Of a stretch of DNA of 64,000 bases, positions 17,872-26,358 are shown piece by piece. Position 1 is the stretch's first letter; each line of letters opens with the position of its first letter. The position numbers and the translations under genes were made by a program. This DNA comes from JAHBNG01 sp039028975 (lineage in GTDB: Bacteria; Chloroflexota; Anaerolineae; Caldilineales; Caldilineaceae): NCBI GenBank assembly GCA_039028975.1, contig JBCCHB010000086.1:1-64000 (forward strand). The letters are read 5' to 3'. The notes under the pieces are model-generated. The model searched no databases and was not told the DNA's origin. It saw only the letters and a list, made by a program, of their open reading frames with translations.

Positions 17872-18269
17872 ATAAAAACTACCCTTTCCAGAATGGCCAC
17901 TAGAAGTCTAGCTAAATCAAGACCAGAGACTAGCCCTATAGGGAGGTCAGTATATCACAGTACATTTAGTAATGCAAGCAGTTGCGCTTAAAGGAGAATA
18001 TCTCACTTCACTGGTTCTTCCTAGCGTTGGCTGCGTCGACACTTGGCTAACACAGAGCCCTGCTCGGTGCTCTGCTTGTCTTTTGAGTAAACATAGAAAT
18101 CAAGGTTGAAAGTGGGTAGAGCCTACCTAGTTTTTCTGTTATAATAAGGCTAAAGCCAACCTCACCATAGGTGGAAATCAACCCGCTAAAGACACTTACT
18201 CAATGAAAGTTCCATATGTACGAAAATTAAAAGAGGTCGTGTTCGTATTCCAAGAAATGAGATTTGAAC
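17872..18269. other. Intergenic region without a gene
   Basis: About 400 bases between tRNA-Gly and the enolase-superfamily gene. I see no coding frame of note. The only signal is the extended -10 element at 18137-18145. Confidence 0.7.
18137..18145 (+). promoter_or_regulatory. Extended -10 promoter TGTTATAAT
   Basis: TG at 18137-18138, one base, then TATAAT at 18140-18145. There is no good -35 box. The leader to the enolase-superfamily gene would be about 115 bases. Confidence 0.5.
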
Positions 18270-19373
18270 ATGATGAAATTTGAAAAGCTCACCCTTCGAC
18301 AAATCATCGCGCGACCTGTTGTACTCAAACTAGAGCGTCCTGTTGTCGCACGAATTGCCACCATTGAAGATTGGCCGCTCATATTGATTGATCTTCATAC
18401 GGAAGAAGGCGTCACGGGCCGCAGCTATCTTGAACCCTATATCGTTAAATCCATGCGGTATCTGGTGCCTGCTCTGAACGATCTCGGTGATCTGCTTCAT
18501 GGAAAGCAGGTTACACCGATCGAGTTTTTCGAGGCGGCTCGTAAATCCCTCCATTTTGTTGGGTATGAAGGTCTATCGATGATCGCTACTGCTGGCCTCG
18601 ATATGGCCGCGTGGGATGCCCTCGCAAAGGCTGCAAACTTGCCACTTTGTCGTCTTCTGGGCGGCTCTGTCGGTCCGGTCAAGGCGTATAACAGCAATGG
18701 CTTATGGCTGCGTCAGCCTGATGAAGTGGCGGCGGAGGCGGTTGAGTTACAGGAAGAAGGCGGTTTCTCGGGACTCAAACTTCGTATGGGACGTGATCGC
18801 CCAGAGGAAGACATCGACACCGTTGAAGCTGTGCGCAAAGCCGTTGGTGATGACATGCACTTGATGGTTGATTTTAATCAGGGCCTCGACATGGCCGAAG
18901 CCTTGAAACGCTGCCATATGATCGACGACTTGGGTCTCGAGTGGATTGAGGAGCCCATCGTTTATGACAATCTCGACGGTTACGCTCAACTGGCTGCCGA
19001 GTTGAAAACGCCAATCCAGATCGGCGAGAACTTCTATGGCCCAAGGGAACTTCACAAAGCATTAATGAAAAAAGCTTGCGATCTGGTTATGCCGGATTTC
19101 ATGCGCATCGGTGGCGTCACTGGCTGGCTCAGGGCTGCAGCGATCGCAGGGGCTGCGGGTGTTCCCATGTCCACCCACCTTTATCCGGAAGTGGCTGCTC
19201 ATGTGATGCGCGTTACCGAAACTGCGCACTGGCTGGAATGGCAAAATTGGGCAGACCCGATTCTTCAAAAGCCTTATGAAATTAGGGATAGCCTTCTACA
19301 TATCCCCGATGTACCCGGCATTGGACTAGAGTGGAACGAGGATGTCGTCACCGCTAACCGATTTGAAATCTGA
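18270..19373 (+). CDS. Mandelate racemase/muconate lactonizing enzyme-type enolase superfamily protein
   Basis: A 367-residue (beta/alpha)8-barrel enzyme that would abstract the alpha-proton of a carboxylate with Mg2+. By comparison with mandelate racemase, the metal ligands are D201, E227 (WIEEP) and E253 (IGENF), and the Asp-His dyad is D276 (MPDFMRIGG) and H303 (MSTHLYPE), with E323. The KxK motif appears as K170-L-R172, so the second Lys (S-face base in mandelate racemase) is Arg. The overall match to mandelate racemase is close, including GVTGW and HWLEW. The Lys-to-Arg change argues for a dehydratase or a one-face reaction rather than racemisation. The ATG at 18270 is used; an in-frame TTG lies two codons upstream. 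Confidence 0.9.
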   Translation: MMKFEKLTLRQIIARPVVLKLERPVVARIATIEDWPLILIDLHTEEGVTGRSYLEPYIVKSMRYLVPALNDLGDLLHGKQVTPIEFFEAARKSLHFVGYEGLSMIATAGLDMAAWDALAKAANLPLCRLLGGSVGPVKAYNSNGLWLRQPDEVAAEAVELQEEGGFSGLKLRMGRDRPEEDIDTVEAVRKAVGDDMHLMVDFNQGLDMAEALKRCHMIDDLGLEWIEEPIVYDNLDGYAQLAAELKTPIQIGENFYGPRELHKALMKKACDLVMPDFMRIGGVTGWLRAAAIAGAAGVPMSTHLYPEVAAHVMRVTETAHWLEWQNWADPILQKPYEIRDSLLHIPDVPGIGLEWNEDVVTANRFEI

Positions 19374-19665
19374 CGAATTCCGCTGGGAAGCAATTAGGGG
19401 GAATTTGTCGGTCGCCTTGTGTCCTGTATAGGCAACGATGATAATGGCGGGGCGGCTACATAATTATGCATTTTCATTCGTGCAGTTTTCTGCGTCGAGT
19501 GAAAGCCGCACGGACGCAACGCGCGGTCACTTTAGTGCTGGATACTTTTCTCATAAGCCATGCAAGTAAGTGTAGTGGAGATAGCAAAGTGTCGGTATGA
19601 CTGATTCGGCTCGTGAGTTTGTACACAGTCAATAAGAGAAGACATATGGAGATGCACAATTGAAT
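19374..19665. other. Intergenic region, no supported gene
   Basis: About 290 bases between the enolase-superfamily gene and the ankyrin gene. A short open frame from ATG 19466 exists but has no ribosome site or recognisable product. GGAG at 19650-19653 probably serves the ankyrin gene. Confidence 0.6.
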
Positions 19666-20274
19666 ATGGATCATTTAACCGAATCGATTTCTCAAGATCT
19701 TTGTGACGAGTTCGTCAATATTGCTCACGGTCATGAAAGTGGTGGAGGCTTGAATCGGGTGCGGGAGATGGTTGGACAATATCCTGCACTTGTTAATGCC
19801 TACAATCACAGCGGTGATGAGAACGCGCTAGGTGCAGCGGCACATATGGGAGATCGCTCAATAGTCCAATTTCTATTGGATAAAGGAGCTACACTGGACA
19901 TTGCCACCGCTGCTATGATGGGCTGGCGTACCAAAGTCAATGATTTTTTGAATGACGATCCAGCTTTGGCTAGAGCCACTGGAGCACATGGTCATGCATT
20001 ACTCTACTATGTTGCTCAGAGTGGAGATACAGTAATGGCGGACATGATTCTGGAAAATGGTGGTGGTGATGGTCTTAAGTATCCTCTAAAACCCCTAAAC
20101 ACGCCATCGATCTTTGGTGCCATATATTTTGGTCATTTGGAGATGATCCAGTGGTTTTTGGATCATGATGCTGATCTCACTGTTCAGGACTATAGTAAGC
20201 GTACGCCATTAGAAGTGGCTATTGATCTGGGGCATAAGGAGATCGCTGACCTTCTCCGTAATCATATTCGATAG
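19666..20274 (+). CDS. Ankyrin-repeat protein
   Basis: A 202-residue protein from ATG 19666; TTG at 19660 is in frame. Ankyrin repeats are seen as ENALGAAAHMGDRSIVQFLL, then GHALLYYVAQSGDTVMADMI, then PSIFGAIYFGHLEMIQWFL, and finally RTPLEVAIDLGHKEIADLL, spaced about 33 residues. There is no signal peptide. Such repeats mediate protein contacts; the partner is not evident. It precedes an unknown 167-residue protein and a CHAT protease on the same strand. Confidence 0.88.
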   Translation: MDHLTESISQDLCDEFVNIAHGHESGGGLNRVREMVGQYPALVNAYNHSGDENALGAAAHMGDRSIVQFLLDKGATLDIATAAMMGWRTKVNDFLNDDPALARATGAHGHALLYYVAQSGDTVMADMILENGGGDGLKYPLKPLNTPSIFGAIYFGHLEMIQWFLDHDADLTVQDYSKRTPLEVAIDLGHKEIADLLRNHIR

Positions 20275-20352
20275 ATATATGTCAAGCTTCGTTGTTCCCA
20301 TTGTCGGTCGTATAATAGCGGGTCACATGGTCGGGACAATCGGTCATAGAGT

Positions 20353-20856
20353 ATGAGTTACATTGCCTCCTTCTACTTGGTTGATGAAGCTGACTCAGAA
20401 GCGTTGGCTTCGTCTGCTGAAATCATCCCAAAATCGCGCCGAGTGCTTGGGATTATCCCTCGTACTGTTGTAGACACGAAGGAGGCGTTTTGGGAAACGA
20501 TTAATTCTAAGGCTAAAGAATTAGAAGGGTTTCAACACTCTGGTTTTGCGTTTGTTGACTTGCTTACGATGTATCCCGAAATTGAAGCGAACAGCCATTT
20601 CACTCTTGGAGCTAGACTTACGCAATCGATGGATTCACTTTGCTTATCATTTACTTACAGTGAAGCACTCAATGCTATGGCCATATTGGGGCCAAGATAC
20701 CCATCCCGTGAAGAAATAGCGGAATTTATGGGTGAGGAAGGCCGCAACAGCGAAGCAACACAGCCAGAAGTAGCAATTCAATCCGCTTGGGAAAGTATGA
20801 TTAGGTGGCTATCTCAAGTAGAGGACGGTTATATTGGTCTGGTTTTGGTAGGATAA
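20353..20856 (+). CDS. Hypothetical protein, 167 residues
   Basis: I do not recognise this family. The product is soluble, acidic, and has no Cys-rich or catalytic motif that I can name. It begins at ATG 20353, and TATAAT at 20311-20316 could be its -10 box. Its size, acidity and position between an ankyrin protein and a CHAT protease would fit an immunity-like or adaptor protein, but that is only a guess. Confidence 0.6.
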   Translation: MSYIASFYLVDEADSEALASSAEIIPKSRRVLGIIPRTVVDTKEAFWETINSKAKELEGFQHSGFAFVDLLTMYPEIEANSHFTLGARLTQSMDSLCLSFTYSEALNAMAILGPRYPSREEIAEFMGEEGRNSEATQPEVAIQSAWESMIRWLSQVEDGYIGLVLVG

Positions 20857-21063
20857 ATTAGTAAGTACCCAAGCAAAGTAAATTAACGTTCTCACTCGTG
20901 TCATAGTATTAAAATACATATACTTAGGTACTTAATTATAGCTTTCCAGATCGGCAATATACCTGCAAATGGCACTGTTAGCTCGTTAGGTTCTCGGCTT
21001 TGCTTGACCCCGACCAAGGCCACCTAAACTCGCTCCACCCATTTATCTTGTAGAGAGAATCTT

Positions 21064-23472
21064 ATGTCTGCATTTGAATCTGGTACAGCTTTTGCCTCCC
21101 CTGCACCTCAGCTCGGCACGGCCCTTCAAACGCTCTTAAACGAACTTTACAGGGGCTGGTATACTCTGCTGCCTAAGATAAGTCGCACGTCTATCGATGA
21201 GTCGCGTAAGGAACTGCTTCCTCATTTTTCTACAGATGCGGATACCCAAGCGCGCAATCAGGCATTGACCCGATTTGCTGACGGGTTAGCACCCCTGAGT
21301 GGTGTAGCTGAGGTTATTTGGTTTGGGGTATCGCAGCTTCAAAGAGCATTGCAAGATGAAAATGCCCCCCTTACTGAAGAAGAGCGACAGAAACTTGCCC
21401 ACATGCTAGCCACAGACGATCCACAAGGTTACGCCATTCGGCAAATGAGCTACAATCCAGACAAAGTCAAGGATCTCTACGGTGCAGTACAGCAAGAGAT
21501 GAAGTCTGCTTTTCCCCATTTAGCACTGAGCCTCCAGTCCCAATTAGAAAAAATCTGGGCTAGACAGGCGGTTGCGTTAACTGAAATCGATGCTTCTTCT
21601 GGAATGACCACCCCAATCTATCAGGATGCCCTCCAAGAGCTAGAAGAGATTCCCATGGTCATTCGGCTGACCTACCATCTGTTTGTTGAGTATAAGGTGG
21701 CCGGAGTGAGCCAAAGTCAATTCAATCATAGCGTAGAGCATGGTGAGATCCTGGGCTTGGATGAGGAGCAGGATAAAGGAATCGGATGGGGGGACGACGA
21801 GATCGCTTTGCCTGACGATTCGCTGGACTGGCGTCGAGGTAGTGCCCTTGAATCACTAGGTAGCGGCCCTGATGTGATAGATGAGGGCATTGGGGATGTT
21901 TCAGAATCCACCGAAACTCAGTTCTTCCAAGATGTACGATTCCCCGAACAAGTTCAAATTGAGGATGAAGTCCCCCTTATTCTGCAGTTGACGCTGGAAC
22001 ACGCCCAAGAATCCCGTGCGTCCTCTGCGTCTATAAGCTTTGATTTTCCCGATGTGAATGCGCCTGAATATGTAGATGTTGTACTCAACGCACCTGGTTT
22101 TTCAGAGAAGAGCACCGACCAAGGTGAGTGGAGCCGTACCATTGCAGTTTTTGCCGACAAAGACTCTCAACCCGCTGTCTTTCTGCTTCGAGCTGAAGAG
22201 ATAGGCGAACAATTGCTGACCCTTTCTTTCTATCATCGTGGCCGACATATGGGCCAGGTCAAGGTAACGAGCATAATTGGAAAAGAACCGACCAAGCGCG
22301 GAACAAGCCTGACCCACGATCAGGCTGTGCTTATGGCTGCTCCAACGGAAACGGATGCCAAGCCAGCTGATTTGGAACTGCGTATCACTCAAGGAGGGCA
22401 GATGAACCGCCTCTCCTTTATGCTCCATTCGACCAAGGCAAAGATTGGCTACCATTGGCGACCTGTTGGTGAAATCATCTTGGACCAAGCCGATCCCCAA
22501 TCCTACTTGGAGCACAAATTTGAACGGATGAGCCAACTCGCCGGGGAGGTACGGAAGAACTCGTCTGAGGCGGACGTGCGAAAGACCATGCGCGAGATTG
22601 AGCGTATGGGTGAAGAGCTATTCCATGATCTCTTTCCGGACAAATTGAAGGCTGAATATTGGAGACGTATCAAACCATTACGTGAGAAGGGCATTGTCGA
22701 GTCGTTTCTCATCACCAGCGATGAGCCGTGGATTCCGTGGGAGATGATCAAACCTTATCGATATGATGACTTGGAAGAGATAGAAGAGCATGATGGCTTT
22801 TTATGCCAGACCTTTCAATTCTGTCGCTGGCTGGCAGGCCGCTCTCCAGCGGAAAGAATCCAGATTCAGAAGGTGATGACCGTTGTGCCTCGGCTCGATT
22901 TAACTTACGCCGCCAGAGAGCATGAATATCTGGCCTCACTTCATGAGGTGGATGGCGTGATGGTGGATGGGCCGCTTAAAAGCCGAGAGCAGGTGCTAGA
23001 GAACGTGCTCAACGGCGGCTTTGACGTGCTCCATTTTGCCGTACATGGTCAGTTTATAGCCCAGCAGGTGAACCGTTCTCCCCTACTTCTGGAGAACAAT
23101 GAAGAGCTGCTGCCAGAAGATCTTTCCGACAGCCAGATCCGTGGGCTTCGTCGCTCCAAACCGCTAGTCTTTCTCAATGCCTGCCACACCTCGCGCATTA
23201 ACTTTTCCCTAAACGGTCTCGGCGGCTGGGCAGACCGGATTGTGCAGAGGGCCAGAGCCTCTGCCTTCATCGGAACTCTCTGGGAGGTAGATGATGAATT
23301 GGCATTGGCCTTCTCCACCGATTTCTATGATCAGTTGCGCCAAGATCAGCCATTGGGTAGAGCCTTTAGCCACGCTCGGGAACATACTCGTGCGCTATCG
23401 CCAGCGAATCCGACATGGTTGGCCTATACGCTCTATGGGGATCCAAATAGTCGAGTGGTGTGGGGAGATTGA
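21064..23472 (+). CDS. CHAT-domain caspase-like protease
   Basis: An 802-residue protein whose C-terminal about 250 residues form a CHAT (caspase HetF associated with TPRs) cysteine protease domain. The catalytic His is H661 in HFAVHGQ and the Cys is C707 in FLNACHTS, followed by TLWEVDDELA and a typical WLAYTLYGDP end. The first about 230 residues are helical with no clear TPRs. Residues about 290-420 read as a beta-sandwich-like domain. In the family, CHAT proteases cleave dedicated partners in signalling and defence. No gasdermin, CRISPR or STAND gene is nearby; the only close genes are the ankyrin protein and the 167-residue protein upstream. Confidence 0.92.
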   Translation: MSAFESGTAFASPAPQLGTALQTLLNELYRGWYTLLPKISRTSIDESRKELLPHFSTDADTQARNQALTRFADGLAPLSGVAEVIWFGVSQLQRALQDENAPLTEEERQKLAHMLATDDPQGYAIRQMSYNPDKVKDLYGAVQQEMKSAFPHLALSLQSQLEKIWARQAVALTEIDASSGMTTPIYQDALQELEEIPMVIRLTYHLFVEYKVAGVSQSQFNHSVEHGEILGLDEEQDKGIGWGDDEIALPDDSLDWRRGSALESLGSGPDVIDEGIGDVSESTETQFFQDVRFPEQVQIEDEVPLILQLTLEHAQESRASSASISFDFPDVNAPEYVDVVLNAPGFSEKSTDQGEWSRTIAVFADKDSQPAVFLLRAEEIGEQLLTLSFYHRGRHMGQVKVTSIIGKEPTKRGTSLTHDQAVLMAAPTETDAKPADLELRITQGGQMNRLSFMLHSTKAKIGYHWRPVGEIILDQADPQSYLEHKFERMSQLAGEVRKNSSEADVRKTMREIERMGEELFHDLFPDKLKAEYWRRIKPLREKGIVESFLITSDEPWIPWEMIKPYRYDDLEEIEEHDGFLCQTFQFCRWLAGRSPAERIQIQKVMTVVPRLDLTYAAREHEYLASLHEVDGVMVDGPLKSREQVLENVLNGGFDVLHFAVHGQFIAQQVNRSPLLLENNEELLPEDLSDSQIRGLRRSKPLVFLNACHTSRINFSLNGLGGWADRIVQRARASAFIGTLWEVDDELALAFSTDFYDQLRQDQPLGRAFSHAREHTRALSPANPTWLAYTLYGDPNSRVVWGD

Positions 23473-23577
23473 CTGTCCGTCATGTCAAAGTTCAAATTCG
23501 ACGAAGTGCTTCTCTACCATTATCATTAAGGCTGGTCTGATAATGGCTGGTACATCAGCCTCATCACAGGAGAAACT

Positions 23578-24963
23578 ATGAATAGCAGAACCGTACAATC
23601 CCCCAAAGTCGTCGTTGTTGGCTCGGGCAGCCTCTTTTTTGGTAGGCAGGCCATCTGGCAGATGGTCCATTCGCCCCATCTCAATGGCGGCACGTTAGCC
23701 CTAGTTGACACAGACGACCATCGCCTAACCCAAATGGCCACATTGGCCCAAATGGTGGTTGCAGACAACAACGTCGATCTTAAGATTGAAGCGGCCAACG
23801 ACTGGCGAGATCTTCTGCCCGGTGCAGATTTTGTCGTCCTTAGCTTCGCTCGGGATACGGTTAAGTACCGCGGCATCGACTGCGTCATCTCAGAGAAGTA
23901 TGGGATCCGCATGTGTTCAGGGGATACCATCGGACCAGGCGGCATCTTCCGGGCCATGCGTGAGTTTCCGCTGATTTTGCAGTGTGCCAAAGACATTCAG
24001 GAACTCTGCCCCGACGCCTGGGTCATTAACTATATCAATCCATCTACGGTTCACGGCATGGGATTGGCACGCTTTGCCCCCGAGCTCAAAAGCTTTGCCC
24101 TTTGTGACAGCCTGCATATGCCTCATATCAAAAAGCGCTACGCCATGAGAGCTGGCATTATTCAAGATTGGGACGATTACTCAGCCGATATTGACAGTCG
24201 CTTTGATATGCGCATTGCTGGCGTTAACCACTTTACCTGGATGCTGAAAGCTGACTTTGATGGCGAGGATGTCATGCCCAAGGTGGCTGAATCTATTCGG
24301 GAGCAGGCCGCCACCGAGGATACGGGTGGTGACGTTGGGGCCAAGGCGATCTTTAACAGTGCAATCGCCCACCAGCTTTATGAAGCATTTGGCTATATCC
24401 CCGTCTGCGTCTCTCATACCAAGGAGTACGTTAGCTTTTACCAAGGACACGGTGTGTTGGAAGAGATTGTCCCCCCGCTGAAAATCTGGGAGACAGAAGC
24501 CCGCTATGATCGCCATGAAGCCATGTGGAATCAGGTCGATGAGTTCGTTTCAGGCATGGTTCCCATCGGCAACTTTATGGAGGTCATGGGACCTGATCAC
24601 GCTACCGACATTATCGAAAATATGGTCGGCAATCTTGGTCAACCCTTCTATGTAAACTCGCCCAATCGAGGCGCCGTTACCAACATAAGTGACGATGCTT
24701 TTTTGGAACTGCTTTGCGATGTGGATATGAATGGTCCTATCCCGCGACCTGTGGGTGAGATGCCGCGTGGCATTCGCGGGATGCAGGAAGTAGTGCTAGA
24801 CACCCATGAATTGACGGCCGAGGCAGTGGCAAAATGCGACTATGGACTGCTGCGGCGCGCCATGCTAACCGATCCGCTGGTGAATTCCATTGCGGATGCC
24901 GATGCGGTCTTGAAAGAGCTACTAGAGCTCGAGAAGGATGTGTTGCCAGATTGTTGGCGATAG
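23578..24963 (+). CDS. Glycoside hydrolase family 4 (alpha-galactosidase/alpha-glucosidase/galacturonidase type)
   Basis: A 461-residue NAD+- and Mn2+-dependent glycosidase. The Rossmann N-terminus reads VVVVGSGSLFFG. NPSTVHG (N154), C176 in the CDSLHM segment and GVNHFTW (H218) supply the family's cofactor-site and metal-site residues. GH4 enzymes oxidise C3 of the sugar, eliminate the aglycone and then reduce, so anomer specificity cannot be read from sequence. There is an A/G-rich ribosome site (GGAG) about eight bases before ATG. It faces a Gfo/Idh gene convergently. Confidence 0.92.
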   Translation: MNSRTVQSPKVVVVGSGSLFFGRQAIWQMVHSPHLNGGTLALVDTDDHRLTQMATLAQMVVADNNVDLKIEAANDWRDLLPGADFVVLSFARDTVKYRGIDCVISEKYGIRMCSGDTIGPGGIFRAMREFPLILQCAKDIQELCPDAWVINYINPSTVHGMGLARFAPELKSFALCDSLHMPHIKKRYAMRAGIIQDWDDYSADIDSRFDMRIAGVNHFTWMLKADFDGEDVMPKVAESIREQAATEDTGGDVGAKAIFNSAIAHQLYEAFGYIPVCVSHTKEYVSFYQGHGVLEEIVPPLKIWETEARYDRHEAMWNQVDEFVSGMVPIGNFMEVMGPDHATDIIENMVGNLGQPFYVNSPNRGAVTNISDDAFLELLCDVDMNGPIPRPVGEMPRGIRGMQEVVLDTHELTAEAVAKCDYGLLRRAMLTDPLVNSIADADAVLKELLELEKDVLPDCWR

Positions 24964-25029
24964 AACTGCCTTTACGAGAACTGCGCTCTCAGTTGATGGT
25001 ATGTCGAAACCAATGTACCATAAAACGGA

Positions 25030-26073
25030 TCAAATCCGAACCGTTCGGCTACCATCTACCGACTCATAAGCTGCCAAAATAATCCGAAGCGTGTCGGTTG
25101 CCTCAGCAACCGAGTGAAGCGGCTCGTATCCGTTGACAATGGCATCCACAAAGTGATCGATCTCAGCGGCAATGGTTCCGGCACCAGATTGAGGCGGATA
25201 CTCGACAACGGCTGGCTCATTGAAACCGACCGGCTGATAGTAGAGTGCATTGCGTTCGCCCCATAGCTGGCCAAATTCGCCCATGACGCTAAAGAGTATG
25301 GGCCGCGCGCCGGGCGCACGAACCGCCCAACTGGTAAAGATATGACCGATCATACCATCTTCAAACTTGACCAGCACTTCAGAGGTGTCCTCTTCCTTTA
25401 GAGGAAGTCGATAGGTGCCAAGCATACTGGTGACCTCTTTGGGCGTTTCTCCAGCCAGGAAGAGGAGTCGGTAAGTGGGATGGTATCCGGTATCGATCAA
25501 CTCGCCTCCACCCATCTTAGCAGGATCAGTGCGCCATGCGTCTTTAAAGACGGCAGGCACTTCGCCCCACTTGGATTTGTCTGGGTTAAGGGCTGGATCG
25601 CGTGCGCTACAGTCATACGAGTGGACCATGTAAATCTTGCCCAGGCTCCCCTTAAGAATCATCTTCTTAGCTTGCTGGACAGCGGGAAAGAAGAGCTGGT
25701 TGTGGGAAGCCATCATGGTGATACCGCTGGCTCTGACTGCGGCTTCAATCTCAGCCGCTTCACCCAAATTTAGACAGAGTGGCTTCTCAGTCATAAGGTG
25801 TTTGCCTGCCTGGGCCGTGGCTACAATGGCCTCTTTGTGTAGGTGGTGGGGTAGACAGATATCCACAGCGTCCACTTCACCACTGGCAAGCAGTTTGTGA
25901 TAGTCACTATAGAACGTAACGTCATAGCCCAACTGTGCCTGTCGTTGAGCCATGGCTGCCTCCGACACGTCTGCAAAAGCAACCACCTTGGCTCGGGATG
26001 CGGACTGCTTCCAACCCTCAATATGTGCTCTAGTGATGCCACCACAACCAATGACGCCGATTTGTAAAGTCAT
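25030..26073 (-). CDS. Gfo/Idh/MocA-family NAD(P)-dependent oxidoreductase
   Basis: A 347-residue dehydrogenase. The Rossmann motif is GVIGCGGITRAHIEGW near the N-terminus, DAVDICLPHHLHKE is the usual central strand, and EKPL carries the conserved catalytic Lys region at about residue 96. The C-terminal alpha/beta domain includes GGGELIDTGYHPTY. Substrates in the family are sugars, inositols or their acids. AAGGAGAAACC precedes the ATG. Its convergent neighbour is the GH4 glycosidase, so a role in sugar catabolism is likely. Confidence 0.92.
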   Translation of the reverse strand: MTLQIGVIGCGGITRAHIEGWKQSASRAKVVAFADVSEAAMAQRQAQLGYDVTFYSDYHKLLASGEVDAVDICLPHHLHKEAIVATAQAGKHLMTEKPLCLNLGEAAEIEAAVRASGITMMASHNQLFFPAVQQAKKMILKGSLGKIYMVHSYDCSARDPALNPDKSKWGEVPAVFKDAWRTDPAKMGGGELIDTGYHPTYRLLFLAGETPKEVTSMLGTYRLPLKEEDTSEVLVKFEDGMIGHIFTSWAVRAPGARPILFSVMGEFGQLWGERNALYYQPVGFNEPAVVEYPPQSGAGTIAAEIDHFVDAIVNGYEPLHSVAEATDTLRIILAAYESVDGSRTVRI

Positions 26074-26096
26074 AGGTTTCTCCTTTTTATGCTTCG

Positions 26097-26354
26097 CCAG
26101 AAAAGTCTAGTTCCGATTCTCTTCCAATCTACCCTGAAGACTAAACAAAGATTTGCAGATTTCATCTTTGAAATCTGCACAATCTGAGTAGTCTTTGTTC
26201 GATTTTCATCCCTCCGCGGCGAACGTAGTGCATGAATGTCTACCCTGTAAATAACAAAGAGGAAAAGATTAGAAAGATGAAGAATCTGCGTAATCACTGC
26301 TCTTTGTTCGATTTTCATCTGTTCGTGGTGCAGTTGGATGGATGAATGTCTATT
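26097..26354. repeat. Half copy of family B followed by two copies of dispersed repeat family D
   Basis: The segment 26097-26113 (GCCAGAAAAGTCTAG region) matches the left end of family B. Two about 110-bp family D copies follow (about 26126-26231 and 26236-26354). They share an AACAAAGA start, a CTTTGTTCGATTTTCATC core, and a GTGCA..GGATGAATGTCTA end. Inverted segments inside (ATTTGCAGATTTCA...TGAAATCTGCA) predict a strong hairpin. Two further copies are at 29033-29225. Confidence 0.75.
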
Positions 26355-26358
26355 GTCT

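Noticed and set aside
19474..19674. 66-codon minus-strand frame before the ankyrin gene
   Set aside because: It overlaps the ankyrin gene start, has no ribosome site and no recognisable domain.
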